Counted from the stretch's first letter, positions 7,349-15,612 are shown. The stretch: DNA of 21,936 nucleotides from Desulfobulbaceae bacterium (GCA_031256095.1 JAIRRG010000194.1:1-21936); one strand, 5' to 3'. The notes: a model not told the origin generated them from the sequence alone. Made by a program: numbers and translations.

Positions 7349-8917
7349 TTAGAAGGTGACTTCGAAAGTCATGTAAATCTGATTGGCGCTTTCAACCGGA
7401 TTTTGGCCCAGCATCTGAAGTTGCGCCTTCTCGCTGCCCAGAGCGTAGGGCCGCATGTTCCAGTCGAAATAACCGGAATAATTGTAGTCGTAATACTGCC
7501 AGCCCAAGCGGATGAAGGCATTGGCATATTTTGACAGTTTTTCGCCGGTCGGCAGATCGTAGATCAGGTAGAGTTCGTAAGCGTTGCCCCGGGTCGCCAG
7601 TTTTGACATGTAGAGGTCATCATGGCCGGGGGAAAAGGAAATCCAGTATTTGGAGCCGTAATTATACTCGGCGCCGACTTTCAGGCCGAGCTGATCAATG
7701 TCGTAGCGGATACCGGCATAGAATGAATAGCCGTTTTCGGCGTTGGTGTTTGGCGTCGGGCTGAAAGGATCGTTGAACATGCCGTTTTCATTGGGGTCGG
7801 TCCGGCTCCAGCCGCCGGAAATGAAATAGTTCAGAGCTTTGAACTTATCCATGTAAACGGCGGCGGTGTGATAGACGTTGCCGACATTTTTCCTGTCTCC
7901 GTAGCCGCCCGCTGACGGCGAGAAACCAGCGGCGTAATTAACGAAATCACTGTTGAAAGAGGGATAGTTGAACAGGTTGAAAGCGCCAAAAACCTGAATA
8001 TTGAGAAAACGTGATCCCTGCTGGAAGACATCCCAATTGAATCCGGCAAAATCGGTGTCACTGTTCCAGAGTGGGTCGGTATCGGTCTGGAGACCGTTTT
8101 CAAAACCGCGGCCATAGCAGAAGCGAATCCGCCCGGCGCCCAAGGCATCATTACCCCAATTATAGCCATACCCCAAGGTAAGCCCGTCAAAGGGATAATC
8201 CATGTAGGCCAAGGGCGTTGCCATCCGCTCGTCGTAGTTCATGCGGAGTTGGGCCGGTGGGCCGTCAGAAGTGGGGCGCCGGCCAATGGAAAACCAAACC
8301 GGCAGGCCGCCGATATTGTTCCAGTTGACAAAGGCCCGATCAACACGCAGGGCGCTGTCACTGGGGGTGCGGGTGGTGCTGCCGTCAAAAACCGGGAAAC
8401 CGCCAGCAATGTTGTCCGGGGCCGATTCCATGCCCCAGGCCTTGTACATGGCCAGCCGACCCTTGAATTCGATATTCTCAGTTGCCTTGACGTCCATATT
8501 AAGCCGAAGGCGGTTGGTCAGGATGGTGTCGTTTTCCTGATTACCGGCAGTCGTCATTTGTCCAGTTTTGGCATTATAAATCGAGGTGCCACTTGGCAAG
8601 GCGTTGCTGGCTTTGTAGTAATCCCCGCGCGCCCTGAAATCGCCACTAAACTGGAAACGGGAAGCAAGATCCCATTTTTCGCTTTTCTCCTCCAGCATGC
8701 TATCCATGCTGTCGACCTTGCCGCCGTAATTGCTGATGGCCTCGTTCTGTTTGTTAATGGTCGTGTTCTGTTTGCTCACCTGGGCCTTCAATTCTTCCAG
8801 TTGTCGCGACAAGTCCTCAATCTTACGTTCTAATTCCGCCTGGCTGGCACCGGCATGGGCAATAAGCGGTGTGGCAACAAGTCCGGCAATGCTGAGTAAG
8901 GCTAGTGTTTTCCTCAT
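7349..8917 (-). CDS. Outer-membrane beta-barrel porin with N-terminal coiled coil (DUF3373-like)
   Basis: The 522-residue protein begins MRKTLALLSIAGLVATPLIAHAG, a clear Sec signal peptide cleaved after about residue 22. A coiled coil follows (about 24-75: ELERKIEDLSRQLEELKAQV and on). The rest is made of alternating beta-strands rich in Tyr, Trp, Asn and Gly and ends in Phe (MTFEVTF), the usual outer-membrane insertion signal. It resembles the DUF3373 porin-like proteins of Desulfobacterota, in which the coil is thought to reach toward peptidoglycan. I chose the start at 8917 because it has a strong ribosome-binding site (AGGAGGAGG) and the signal peptide begins there. The frame is open further upstream, but that part overlaps the promoter. 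Substrate is unknown. Confidence 0.85.
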   Translation of the reverse strand: MRKTLALLSIAGLVATPLIAHAGASQAELERKIEDLSRQLEELKAQVSKQNTTINKQNEAISNYGGKVDSMDSMLEEKSEKWDLASRFQFSGDFRARGDYYKASNALPSGTSIYNAKTGQMTTAGNQENDTILTNRLRLNMDVKATENIEFKGRLAMYKAWGMESAPDNIAGGFPVFDGSTTRTPSDSALRVDRAFVNWNNIGGLPVWFSIGRRPTSDGPPAQLRMNYDERMATPLAYMDYPFDGLTLGYGYNWGNDALGAGRIRFCYGRGFENGLQTDTDPLWNSDTDFAGFNWDVFQQGSRFLNIQVFGAFNLFNYPSFNSDFVNYAAGFSPSAGGYGDRKNVGNVYHTAAVYMDKFKALNYFISGGWSRTDPNENGMFNDPFSPTPNTNAENGYSFYAGIRYDIDQLGLKVGAEYNYGSKYWISFSPGHDDLYMSKLATRGNAYELYLIYDLPTGEKLSKYANAFIRLGWQYYDYNYSGYFDWNMRPYALGSEKAQLQMLGQNPVESANQIYMTFEVTF

Positions 8918-8952
8918 GCTTCCTCCTCCTGTTACAAACAATAAATACGATG

Positions 8953-8974
8953 AATGCTCCGTCTTCGGAGCATT
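8953..8974 (-). promoter_or_regulatory. Stable hairpin in the porin mRNA leader
   Basis: AATGCTCCG and CGGAGCATT form a perfect 9-bp stem around a 4-base loop (8962-8965), between the predicted promoter and the porin ribosome-binding site. On the porin strand no T-run follows, so it is not an intrinsic terminator. It could stabilise the mRNA or control translation of this probably abundant porin. Confidence 0.55.
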
Positions 8975-9011
8975 GGCGGCGGAATTGGATAAGACCACGC
9001 AGTGATTGCGC

Positions 9012-9040
9012 AAAATATTAAATTCAGAGGAGGTTGTCAA
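9012..9040 (-). promoter_or_regulatory. Predicted sigma-70 promoter of the porin gene
   Basis: On the minus strand a perfect -35 TTGACA (9040-9035) is followed, after 17 bases, by TATTTT (9017-9012, 4 of 6 matches to TATAAT). Transcription would start near 9005, giving a leader of about 90 nt. Direct repeats of ATTAAATTCAG (plus-strand reading, 9017-9027 and 9048-9058) flank the -35 element. Confidence 0.6.
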
Positions 9041-9058
9041 GGAAATGATTAAATTCAG
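9017..9058. repeat. Two 11-bp direct repeats around the porin promoter (possible operator)
   Basis: ATTAAATTCAG occurs exactly at 9017-9027 and at 9048-9058, start to start 31 bp, close to three helical turns. The copies bracket the -35 hexamer, and one abuts the -10. Helical phasing and position are typical of tandem regulator sites, but chance similarity in an AT-rich promoter cannot be excluded. Confidence 0.45.
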
Positions 9059-9215
9059 TTTTGATTCATCCGGTGAATTTTAGAGCTTGGGCCACGGTTC
9101 CGCGCCCGCCGTAACGTCCTTCTCTGGCCGAGCTCATCGTTTGCAACAGGCCAATCCCCTCTTATTCTTCCTGGGCTTTGACAGGCTGGGAGTATGGGGC
9201 GTTCCGGCCTGGCGT

Positions 9216-11837
9216 CTATTCCAGGCTTTTACGGGTGATCTCGTAGACATCGCGCGACAGATTTTCCACGCGCAGAATCCGCTCCAACTGCGCCCGCATC
9301 AGCTTTTGCCTGTTTTCGTCATAGTACCGCCAGAAGGTCAATGGCGCAGCCAGACGGGCGGCGATCTGTGGGTTGTCGGCCTGCAAATCGAGGATGCGGT
9401 CGGCAAGGAACAGATAGCCCTGACCATCTTCGGCATGAAAACGATAATGGTTGCCGCTGGCGAAGGCACCAATCAGCGCCCGCACCTTGTTTGGGTTGCG
9501 CATGGAAAAGGCCGGATGGGCGAGGAGACCCGCCACCGTGGTCAAGGTGTCTTCGCGGCTGGAAAGGGCCTGAGCGCTGAACCACTTATCCATGACCAGA
9601 GCGTCATGTTGCCATTTCTTCGCGAAATCATTAATAATTTCATTTCGTTCTGTGATATAGCTATCGGCGGCCAATTGCAGGGCGCATAGGGCCACCGTCA
9701 TATTCCTGGCCATCCAATAGTGTTTCCGGCAGAGTTTGGCGATCGGGCGGGTGAGCGGCTTTTCCGCCATCAGGTAAGAGAGGGCGCTGTTTTGCAAACC
9801 GCGCCGCCCCATGGCGGTGGCGCTCAGGTCATGGGCGCCAAATTCTTCGTTTTCGTAATAAATTGCCAAAAATTCCTCTTTCAGGCTCGTGGCCAGTTGT
9901 TGCCGCAGGAAACGCCTGGCCCGCCAGAGCGCGTCAGGCTGAACCACCTCCATGCGCGTTGCCAGATAGCTTTCCGACGGTAATTGCAGCATCTGCGCTT
10001 TCAGCGCCGAATCGAGCTGTTTGTCGGTCAGAGCATTTCGCATCGCCGCCAGATAGTCGCCGCCCACCACCGGCATTTTCCCTGCTGCCAGCGCCGCGAC
10101 ACCGGCAAGAATCGTTTCTTCGGCCAGCCGGGCCGCCGCGTCCCAACGGTTGAATGGATCGTGGTCGTGTGCCATCAGCGTCAGCAGATCGGCACGGCTT
10201 TGAAAGGGTTCGACGATGACCGGCGCGGAAAAATTTCTGAGAAACGACAGCACCGGTTTTTGCCGAATATTGTCCCAGACAAATTCTTGCCGCCCCTGAC
10301 TGAGGTGCAATACCGTGGTTTCCTGGCCATTTATCGGTATCGACACGCCAGCCGCCGTCAACAGGCCGACGGCCAGCGGTATGTGCAGCGGCTTTTTCTC
10401 TGGCTGCCCCGGCGTCGGCGCTGTCGATTGCTCAACAATCAAGCGATATCGCAAGCCTTCATATTCTTCGCGCACGGTCAGGCGCGGCGTGCCAGCCTGG
10501 CTATACCACAGAGCAAATTGCCGCAAATCATGGCCAGGATTGGCGTCTTGCATCGCCGCCAGGAAATCGTCGCAGGTGACAGCCTGGCCGTCGTGCCGGG
10601 CCACGTACAAATCCATGCCACCGTGATAACCAGCCTCGCCTAAAAATGTGTGCAGCATCCGCACCACCTCGGCGCCCTTGTTGTAGACGGTGGCGGTGTA
10701 GAAGTTATTGATTTCAACATAAGAATCCGGGCGTACCGCATGGGCCATCGGCCCGGAATCCTCGCGAAATTGCCCGGCCCGCAGGATGCGCACGTCGTCG
10801 ATGCGCTGCGCCGCTGGCGATTGCATATCGGCGGAGAACTGCTGGTCGCGGAAAACGGTCAATCCTTCTTTCAGGCTCAACTGAAACCAGTCGCGGCAGG
10901 TGATGCGGTTGCCGGTCCAATTGTGGAAATACTCATGGGCAACGACGGCTTCAATGGTCTGGTAGTCAAGGTCGGTGGCAGTGTCAGGCGAAGCGACGAT
11001 ATTTTTGGCGTTGAATATATTCAAACCCTTGTTTTCCATCGCCCCCATGTTGAAATCTTCGACGGCGACAATCATAAAGTTATCAAGGTCATACTCAAGG
11101 CCATAAACTTCCTCATCCCAGCGCATGGCCTTTTGCAGCGAGGCCATGGCATGGCCACATTTTTCTTTATTGTGATCTTCGACATAGATGCGCAGGGCCA
11201 CTTTCCTCCCCGACTTGGTAAGGAAGTTATCCTCGATACAGGCCAGCTTGCCGGCAACGGTGGCAAAAAGATAAGCTGGTTTCGGGAAAGGGTCATGCCA
11301 GGCGGCGTAATGGCGGCCATCGGCCAGGTCACCAGAGGCGATCAGGTTGCCACCAGCCAGCAGCACGGGACAGCTTTTTTTATCGGCCTCAATTCGCGTC
11401 GTGAAGACGGAAAGGACGTCGGGCCGATCCGGATAGCAGGTGATGGTGCGAAAGCCTTCGGCCTCGCACTGGCTGCAATACATGCCGCCACTGCGGTAGA
11501 TGCCTTCAAGGGCGGTGTTGCCATCGGGGTGAATTTTCGTGACAATTTTCATGGAAAACTCAGAACTGGCCGGCTGATAGACCAGCTCGCCGCCCGCGAA
11601 TTGGTATTCATTTTCGGCGAGAATTCTGTCATCGACAGCCACGGAAAGCAATTCTAGGCGCTCACCGTTCAGGCGCAGCGGCGCCGGATTTTGCTGGCCG
11701 ATGCTCTTTAACGACATACGGGAAGTAACCAGTGAATATCCGGTGAAATGCTGGATTAACAAATGTATTTCTTTTACCAGCCATGGGAAAGGCTGGTAGT
11801 CGTAACGGTGAATGGTGCGATGGGCCTTGCTGGTCAT
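9216..11837 (-). CDS. pepN: Aminopeptidase N (M1 family zinc metallopeptidase)
   Basis: The 873 residues match the usual length of gammaproteobacterial-type PepN (about 870). Visible motifs are the substrate-binding GAMEN (265-269), the zinc site HEYFH (301-305) and the third zinc ligand E324 in LKEGLT, giving the HExxH-x18-E signature. Further family segments include DPFPKPAYLFATVAG (182-196) and QCEAEGFRTITCYPDRPDV. The enzyme removes N-terminal residues from peptides in the cytoplasm. The ribosome-binding site GAGGAG lies 6-7 nt before the ATG at 11837. It is divergent from dapL. A 7-bp stem (CAGCGGC 11856-11862 with GCCGCTG 11875-11881) lies in its leader. I found no clear promoter on its strand. 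Confidence 0.95.
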   Translation of the reverse strand: MTSKAHRTIHRYDYQPFPWLVKEIHLLIQHFTGYSLVTSRMSLKSIGQQNPAPLRLNGERLELLSVAVDDRILAENEYQFAGGELVYQPASSEFSMKIVTKIHPDGNTALEGIYRSGGMYCSQCEAEGFRTITCYPDRPDVLSVFTTRIEADKKSCPVLLAGGNLIASGDLADGRHYAAWHDPFPKPAYLFATVAGKLACIEDNFLTKSGRKVALRIYVEDHNKEKCGHAMASLQKAMRWDEEVYGLEYDLDNFMIVAVEDFNMGAMENKGLNIFNAKNIVASPDTATDLDYQTIEAVVAHEYFHNWTGNRITCRDWFQLSLKEGLTVFRDQQFSADMQSPAAQRIDDVRILRAGQFREDSGPMAHAVRPDSYVEINNFYTATVYNKGAEVVRMLHTFLGEAGYHGGMDLYVARHDGQAVTCDDFLAAMQDANPGHDLRQFALWYSQAGTPRLTVREEYEGLRYRLIVEQSTAPTPGQPEKKPLHIPLAVGLLTAAGVSIPINGQETTVLHLSQGRQEFVWDNIRQKPVLSFLRNFSAPVIVEPFQSRADLLTLMAHDHDPFNRWDAAARLAEETILAGVAALAAGKMPVVGGDYLAAMRNALTDKQLDSALKAQMLQLPSESYLATRMEVVQPDALWRARRFLRQQLATSLKEEFLAIYYENEEFGAHDLSATAMGRRGLQNSALSYLMAEKPLTRPIAKLCRKHYWMARNMTVALCALQLAADSYITERNEIINDFAKKWQHDALVMDKWFSAQALSSREDTLTTVAGLLAHPAFSMRNPNKVRALIGAFASGNHYRFHAEDGQGYLFLADRILDLQADNPQIAARLAAPLTFWRYYDENRQKLMRAQLERILRVENLSRDVYEITRKSLE

Positions 11838-11909
11838 GGTCTCCTCGGTGGATAGCAGCGGCGGCTTTGAATATGCCGCTGTGAGTTGTTTTGTTGAGCG
11901 GTCTTGTGG

Positions 11910-11938
11910 TTGACAACGCCGGATAATTCAGTGATAGT
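11910..11938 (+). promoter_or_regulatory. Predicted sigma-70 promoter of dapL
   Basis: TTGACA (11910-11915) is followed after 17 bases by GATAGT (11933-11938, 4 of 6). It lies in the 199-bp divergent region between pepN and dapL, about 100 nt upstream of the dapL start. The -35 is perfect; the -10 is mediocre. Confidence 0.45.
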
Positions 11939-12036
11939 TTTTTCTCATAAAATGCCTGGCGACGGGCGCTTGGCCGCAGAGTAAGCCGCCGGAATGGTCC
12001 AGCGAAGGTACCACAAATTTTTACCCAGAACACGAC

Positions 12037-13260
12037 ATGATAACCATCAATGAGCACTACCTGAAGTTACAGGCCTCGTATCTCTTTTCCGATATCGCCA
12101 AACGGATTGCCCAATTCCAAACGGCCCATCCTGACCGGAAAATTATTCGTCTTGGTATCGGCGATGTCACACGGGCGCTGCCCCAAGCCTGCATTGCCGC
12201 CTTCCATAAAGGGGTCGATGAAATGGCGGAAGATGCCAGCTTTCGCGGTTATGGCCCGGAACAAGGTTATGATTTTCTCCGTCAGGCCATCGCCGAAAAT
12301 GATTTTCAGGCCTATGGCGCCGAGGTCAGTCCGGATGAGATTTTCGTCAGCGACGGCGCCAAATGCGACACCGGCAACATCCAGGAACTGTTCGCCCAGG
12401 ACATCACCATCGCCATTCCCGACCCGGTCTATCCCGTCTACCTCGACACCAACGTCATGACCGGGCGCACCGGAGCTTTTGTTGATGGCCGATACCAGGG
12501 CATAACCTACCTTGATTCGACCAAGGAAAATGGCTTCGTTCCGGCCCTACCGACAGGCAAAATCGATTTGATTTACCTCTGTTTTCCCAACAATCCAACA
12601 GGTTCGACAATCACGAAGGAGCAGTTGCGGCTTTGGGTGGATTATGCCCGTGAAAACAAAGCCTTGATTCTGTTTGACGCCGCCTACGAAGCCTTTATCC
12701 GCAACGACAGCCTGCCCCATTCCATCTATCATATTCCAGGTGCTAGGGAAGTGGCGATAGAATTTCGCAGCTTCTCAAAAACCGCTGGCTTCACGGGTAC
12801 CCGTTGCGCCTACACCGTCGTACCGAAAAGCTGCCTGGCCTACGACCGGGCTGGCAACCGGCAATCGTTGCACGCCATGTGGAACCGCCGCCATACCACC
12901 AAATTTAATGGCGTCTCCTATCCGGTGCAACGGGCCGCCGAAGCCGTCTACAGCCCGGAAGGCAAGCGGCAGGTGCGCGAGCTGATTGATTATTACCTGA
13001 AAAACGCCGCCATCGTCCGTAAAACCATGACCGATTTGGGCTACTCTTCAATTGGCGGCGACAACTCGCCCTATATCTGGGTCGAATGCCGTGAGGATTC
13101 CTGGAAATTTTTTGACATGCTCTTGCATAAAGCCGGGGTGGTCTGTACGCCAGGCGCCGGTTTTGGCCGCTGCGGCCAGGGCTATGTCCGCATCTCGGCC
13201 TTCAACAGCCCGCAAAACGTTAAAAAAGCGATGGAGAAAATTACAGTGGCGCTGAGATGA
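12037..13260 (+). CDS. dapL: LL-diaminopimelate aminotransferase
   Basis: The 407-residue fold-type I aminotransferase begins MITINEHYLKLQASYLFSDI, the typical DapL start. It includes IGDVTRALP (41-49), the SDGAKCDTGN segment (105-114), FPNNPTG (183-189), LFDAAYEAF with D214 and Y217, and PLP lysine K248 in SFSKTAGFTGTR. DapL converts tetrahydrodipicolinate with glutamate directly to LL-diaminopimelate. It thereby bypasses the succinylase or acetylase route of the lysine and peptidoglycan pathway. It is found in Desulfobacterota, cyanobacteria, chlamydiae and plants. Spacing to a weak purine-rich sequence before ATG 12037 is poor, so translation initiation may be modest. Confidence 0.96.
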   Translation: MITINEHYLKLQASYLFSDIAKRIAQFQTAHPDRKIIRLGIGDVTRALPQACIAAFHKGVDEMAEDASFRGYGPEQGYDFLRQAIAENDFQAYGAEVSPDEIFVSDGAKCDTGNIQELFAQDITIAIPDPVYPVYLDTNVMTGRTGAFVDGRYQGITYLDSTKENGFVPALPTGKIDLIYLCFPNNPTGSTITKEQLRLWVDYARENKALILFDAAYEAFIRNDSLPHSIYHIPGAREVAIEFRSFSKTAGFTGTRCAYTVVPKSCLAYDRAGNRQSLHAMWNRRHTTKFNGVSYPVQRAAEAVYSPEGKRQVRELIDYYLKNAAIVRKTMTDLGYSSIGGDNSPYIWVECREDSWKFFDMLLHKAGVVCTPGAGFGRCGQGYVRISAFNSPQNVKKAMEKITVALR

Positions 13261-13514
13261 AAATCTTCTTTTCCGGTCGCTGGAATCCTTATTCAAATAT
13301 GAGTGCACCGGAGTTCCTGGCGCGGACCAATTTGTTTTGAACAAAACGCAGGCCGGGAGTATATACAGAACATCCAGCGATTGCATAGAATATGAGGGCA
13401 ATCTTTCGGCTCATACAGCCGTACGCAACGCCATGAATTGAAAAGAAGGTTGAGAACATCCCAATATCATCAACACGATACTCATTCGCCAACAATATTG
13501 ACCAGGAGGAATCA
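13261..13514. other. Intergenic region, no supported gene
   Basis: This gap has lower GC than its neighbours. A 27-codon frame starting at 13258 overlaps the dapL stop (ATGA) and ends at 13341, and a minus-strand frame of 68 codons (13289-13495) resembles nothing I know. A small stem, TTTGTT with AACAAA near 13335, and a possible promoter for the next gene are the only signals. Confidence 0.4.
13337..13365 (+). promoter_or_regulatory. Possible promoter of the membrane selenoprotein gene
   Basis: TTGAAC (13337-13342, 5 of 6) is followed after 17 bases by TATATA (13360-13365, 4 of 6). This would leave a leader of about 140 nt before the ATG at 13515. Support is motif similarity only. Confidence 0.33.
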
Positions 13515-14633
13515 ATGCAATTTAACCCTCTGAAGTTTCAGATGCCGCTGGCGACAGGTGGCATAGCGCTCATGGCCTTTAACTACTTGGAATTTGCCGT
13601 GCCGAATGTGCACGGTATGGTTACGCTCCATGATATGCTGTTGGCAAAATTTACGACCGCACAACTCTGTCTGAATTGGATTCTTGTCGCGTTGATGCTG
13701 ATCTTTTCACTTTTGACCATTGCGCCAATTCCGCTTTATCTGTGGCAGTGGTGCAAATGGCGCGGCAACAAAGAAGGGTATGGAAAATTCATGGCCGAGG
13801 CCCCCACCGTTGTCGTCGCCGGTTGTGTGCCTTACGCGTCGCTGGCCATGACGGGTTTGGTGGTGTTGGCGCCAGTGGCCTTTTTTATCCCGGCCCTATC
13901 TTCCAACATCCAGGCCATGATGCTTCCTGGCCTGCTCTTTTTCGCGTTGTTGTGGCTGGGCCTTTTCAGCCATGAGTTCAAAATCCTGAAAAAGTGGCTG
14001 ACCCAGCCCACTGACATGACAAAATTGCATTTTGTCTGGCTTCTCGACGCTTTTTCTTTTGGCCTTGTCAGCCTGATAGGGACAGGCGTGGCCGCGATGT
14101 CGGAAAACGGGGATATAGCCGCCATAGCGGCGTTTGGGGCGTTTTTTACCGTGATTTTTGGCTCTTTATTACTGGTCGCCAAACTTGCTTATCTCGTCTT
14201 CCTGCAAATGAGGGCGGAAGTTTTGCCCGGGAAAAATTTTCTTCCCGCCTATTTTCTGATTGTGCCCATATCGTGCCTTTACGGCTTCAGCATGCACAGG
14301 CTGGCGTTTTATGTGCAGGCTCATTTTCACATTGACATGGCGGGCTTGTTGTTTGCCACCTTTGTCATACCGTATGTCATTGCCATCTTTTGGAGCGCCT
14401 TTTGTCTTTATCTGCTCTGGGACTACATCCGGAACGATTTCCTTAAAAGCGACTTTGCCGCCCCCCAATGGTCGATGGTCTGAGCGTTCGTCGGTTCCCA
14501 GGTCTTGGGAACGAACGTCTATGGCAGCTACTATCCGGCTCCTGTTCTGGCCGTTGTCAACTATGCCAGCGTTATGTTGGTGGCCATACTCTTTGTCGTA
14601 ATTTTCAAAAAGTTTTACCGGCAAGGGATATAA
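13515..14633 (+). CDS. Polytopic membrane protein, predicted selenoprotein (TsoY-like; UGA = Sec at residue 323)
   Basis: Strong ribosome-binding site AGGAGGA (13504-13510). The frame up to TGA 14481-14483 encodes 322 residues with about eight hydrophobic segments (roughly 10-29, 53-78, 98-127, 134-152, 172-192, 201-229, 240-258, 272-304). After the TGA the same frame runs 49 more codons to TAA 14631-14633, reading AFVGSQVLGTNVYGSYYPAP and then another hydrophobic helix (about 342-365) with a basic end FKKFYRQ. Codon usage stays coding-like. A SECIS-like hairpin starts 2 nt after the TGA. Full length is 372 residues. The sequence and the C-terminal Sec recall the family named 'TsoY family (seleno)protein' in public annotation; that naming is from memory. 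Biochemical function is unknown. The gene is convergent with ispH. Confidence 0.85.
14485..14517 (+). promoter_or_regulatory. Bacterial SECIS element in the TsoY-like gene
   Basis: The inner stem GTTCCCA (14494-14500) pairs with TGGGAAC (14506-14512), enclosing loop GGTCT (14501-14505). The outer stem CGTTC (14485-14489) pairs with GAACG (14513-14517), with GTCG bulged on the 5' side. The first loop G is 18 nt after the TGA at 14481-14483. The apex CAGGTCT is the same as in the E. coli fdhF SECIS that SelB binds, at nearly the same distance. Pairing is perfect apart from the bulge. Confidence 0.82.
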
Positions 14634-14670
14634 GAGATAAGTCCGTGCCGGGCAAAAATACCCCCGTTGG

Positions 14671-14705
14671 TCAACAAACACGGCCCGGCCCTTCCAGCCG
14701 GGCCG
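14671..14705 (-). terminator. Possible terminator overlapping the end of ispH
   Basis: CGGCCCGGC (14681-14689) and GCCGGGCCG (14697-14705) form a 9-bp GC-only stem inside the last codons of ispH. On the ispH strand it is followed by TGTTTGTTGA, which includes the stop codon. The U-tract is imperfect, so this is a weak candidate. It may also slow transcripts arriving from the convergent membrane-protein gene. Confidence 0.33.
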
Positions 14706-15612
14706 GCTGGAAACGGATCTTTTCTTCGACGCCCTCTATGCCGCGGGCCTCGCCGCCACCATGTGCCTGGAGAAAACGCACCACGTCCTCGACCAGGCGT
14801 TCCGGCGCCGACGCGCCGGCCGTGATCCCCACCCGCGTCACGCCCGCGAGCTGGCCCAGGTCGATGTCGTGGTAATCGTCGATCAAAAATGCCTGAATTC
14901 CGGAATTTTTTGCCACTTCTTTGAGCCTGTTGGAATTCGAGCTGTTTTTCGAGCCGACGACATAGATAGAATCGCATTGCCGCGCCAGGAGTCGAACCGA
15001 GTTTTGACGATTTCCCGTGGCAAAACAGATATTTGACTCTTGGCCGCGCAAGTGTGGGAAACGGCGGCGGAGAATTTCGCGAATGCCGGAAATTTCTTCA
15101 TGGCTTAGGGTCGTCTGCGTGACGCAGGCGACCTTGCCGGGGTTCTCGACCATGACATTTTCCGCCTCATCCTCACTCGCGACCACATGGACGCGGTTTT
15201 CGACGCGGCCCGCCGCCCCCTCCACCTCTGGGTGGTGGCGGTGGCCGATGATGATGATGTCGTAGCCTTCGCCGTGGTATTTTTCGACTATTTTATGGAC
15301 GCTGGCCACCAAGGGGCAGGTGGCGTCGATAGTGCGCAACCCCAGCTTTTTCGCCTGCATTTCTGTGCTCTTCGGCACGCCATGGGCGCTGAAGATACAG
15401 ATACCGCCGGCCGGGATGTCGGCAAGCGAGCCAACGAAGACCGCGCCCAGGGATTCCAGCTCGCGCAGGACATGGCGGTTGTGGACGATTTCGTGCAGGA
15501 CGAAGGCCGGGGCGCCATGTTCTTGCAGGCAGAGCCGGACGGTGGCGATCGCCCGCACTACCCCGGCGCAGAAGCCGCGTGGCGAGGCGAGCAGGATGGA
15601 AAAAGCGCTCAT
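14671..15612 (-). CDS. ispH: 4-hydroxy-3-methylbut-2-enyl diphosphate reductase (IspH/LytB)
   Basis: The 313 residues carry the three cluster-binding cysteines C15 (PRGFCAG), C99 (DATCP) and C196 (NICFATGNRQ). They also contain family signatures HEIVHN, FSAHGVP, IIIGHRHHPEVEG, TQTTLS, GSKNSSNSNRL and the final GITAGASAPE. The enzyme reduces HMBPP to IPP and DMAPP, the last step of the MEP isoprenoid pathway, using a [4Fe-4S] cluster and low-potential electrons. I chose ATG 15612 because the family starts just before the ILLASPRGFCAGV segment. The frame extends upstream to a TTG at 15675, but that stretch is not family-like. The ribosome-binding site is weak (AAAAAAGAAAAT). It is divergent from fhs. 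Confidence 0.95.
   Translation of the reverse strand: MSAFSILLASPRGFCAGVVRAIATVRLCLQEHGAPAFVLHEIVHNRHVLRELESLGAVFVGSLADIPAGGICIFSAHGVPKSTEMQAKKLGLRTIDATCPLVASVHKIVEKYHGEGYDIIIIGHRHHPEVEGAAGRVENRVHVVASEDEAENVMVENPGKVACVTQTTLSHEEISGIREILRRRFPHLRGQESNICFATGNRQNSVRLLARQCDSIYVVGSKNSSNSNRLKEVAKNSGIQAFLIDDYHDIDLGQLAGVTRVGITAGASAPERLVEDVVRFLQAHGGGEARGIEGVEEKIRFQPARLEGPGRVC

Noticed and set aside
8918..9040. N-terminal extension of the porin to 9040
   Set aside because: It would lie over the predicted promoter and leader hairpin, and it would bury the signal peptide that starts at 8917 behind a good ribosome-binding site.
10650..11657. 335-codon plus-strand open frame opposite pepN
   Set aside because: Antisense shadow of the aminopeptidase active-site region, whose motifs are unambiguous on the minus strand.
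13258..13386. Short frame after dapL read through TGA 13339-13341 as a third selenoprotein
   Set aside because: The reading gives 27 codons before and 17 after the TGA with no family likeness and no ribosome-binding site. The small stem there overlaps the TGA rather than following it.
14468..14875. Separate plus-strand open frame over the membrane-protein end and the ispH region
   Set aside because: It is in a different frame from the membrane protein, runs antisense through the well-identified ispH, and has no ribosome-binding site or family likeness.
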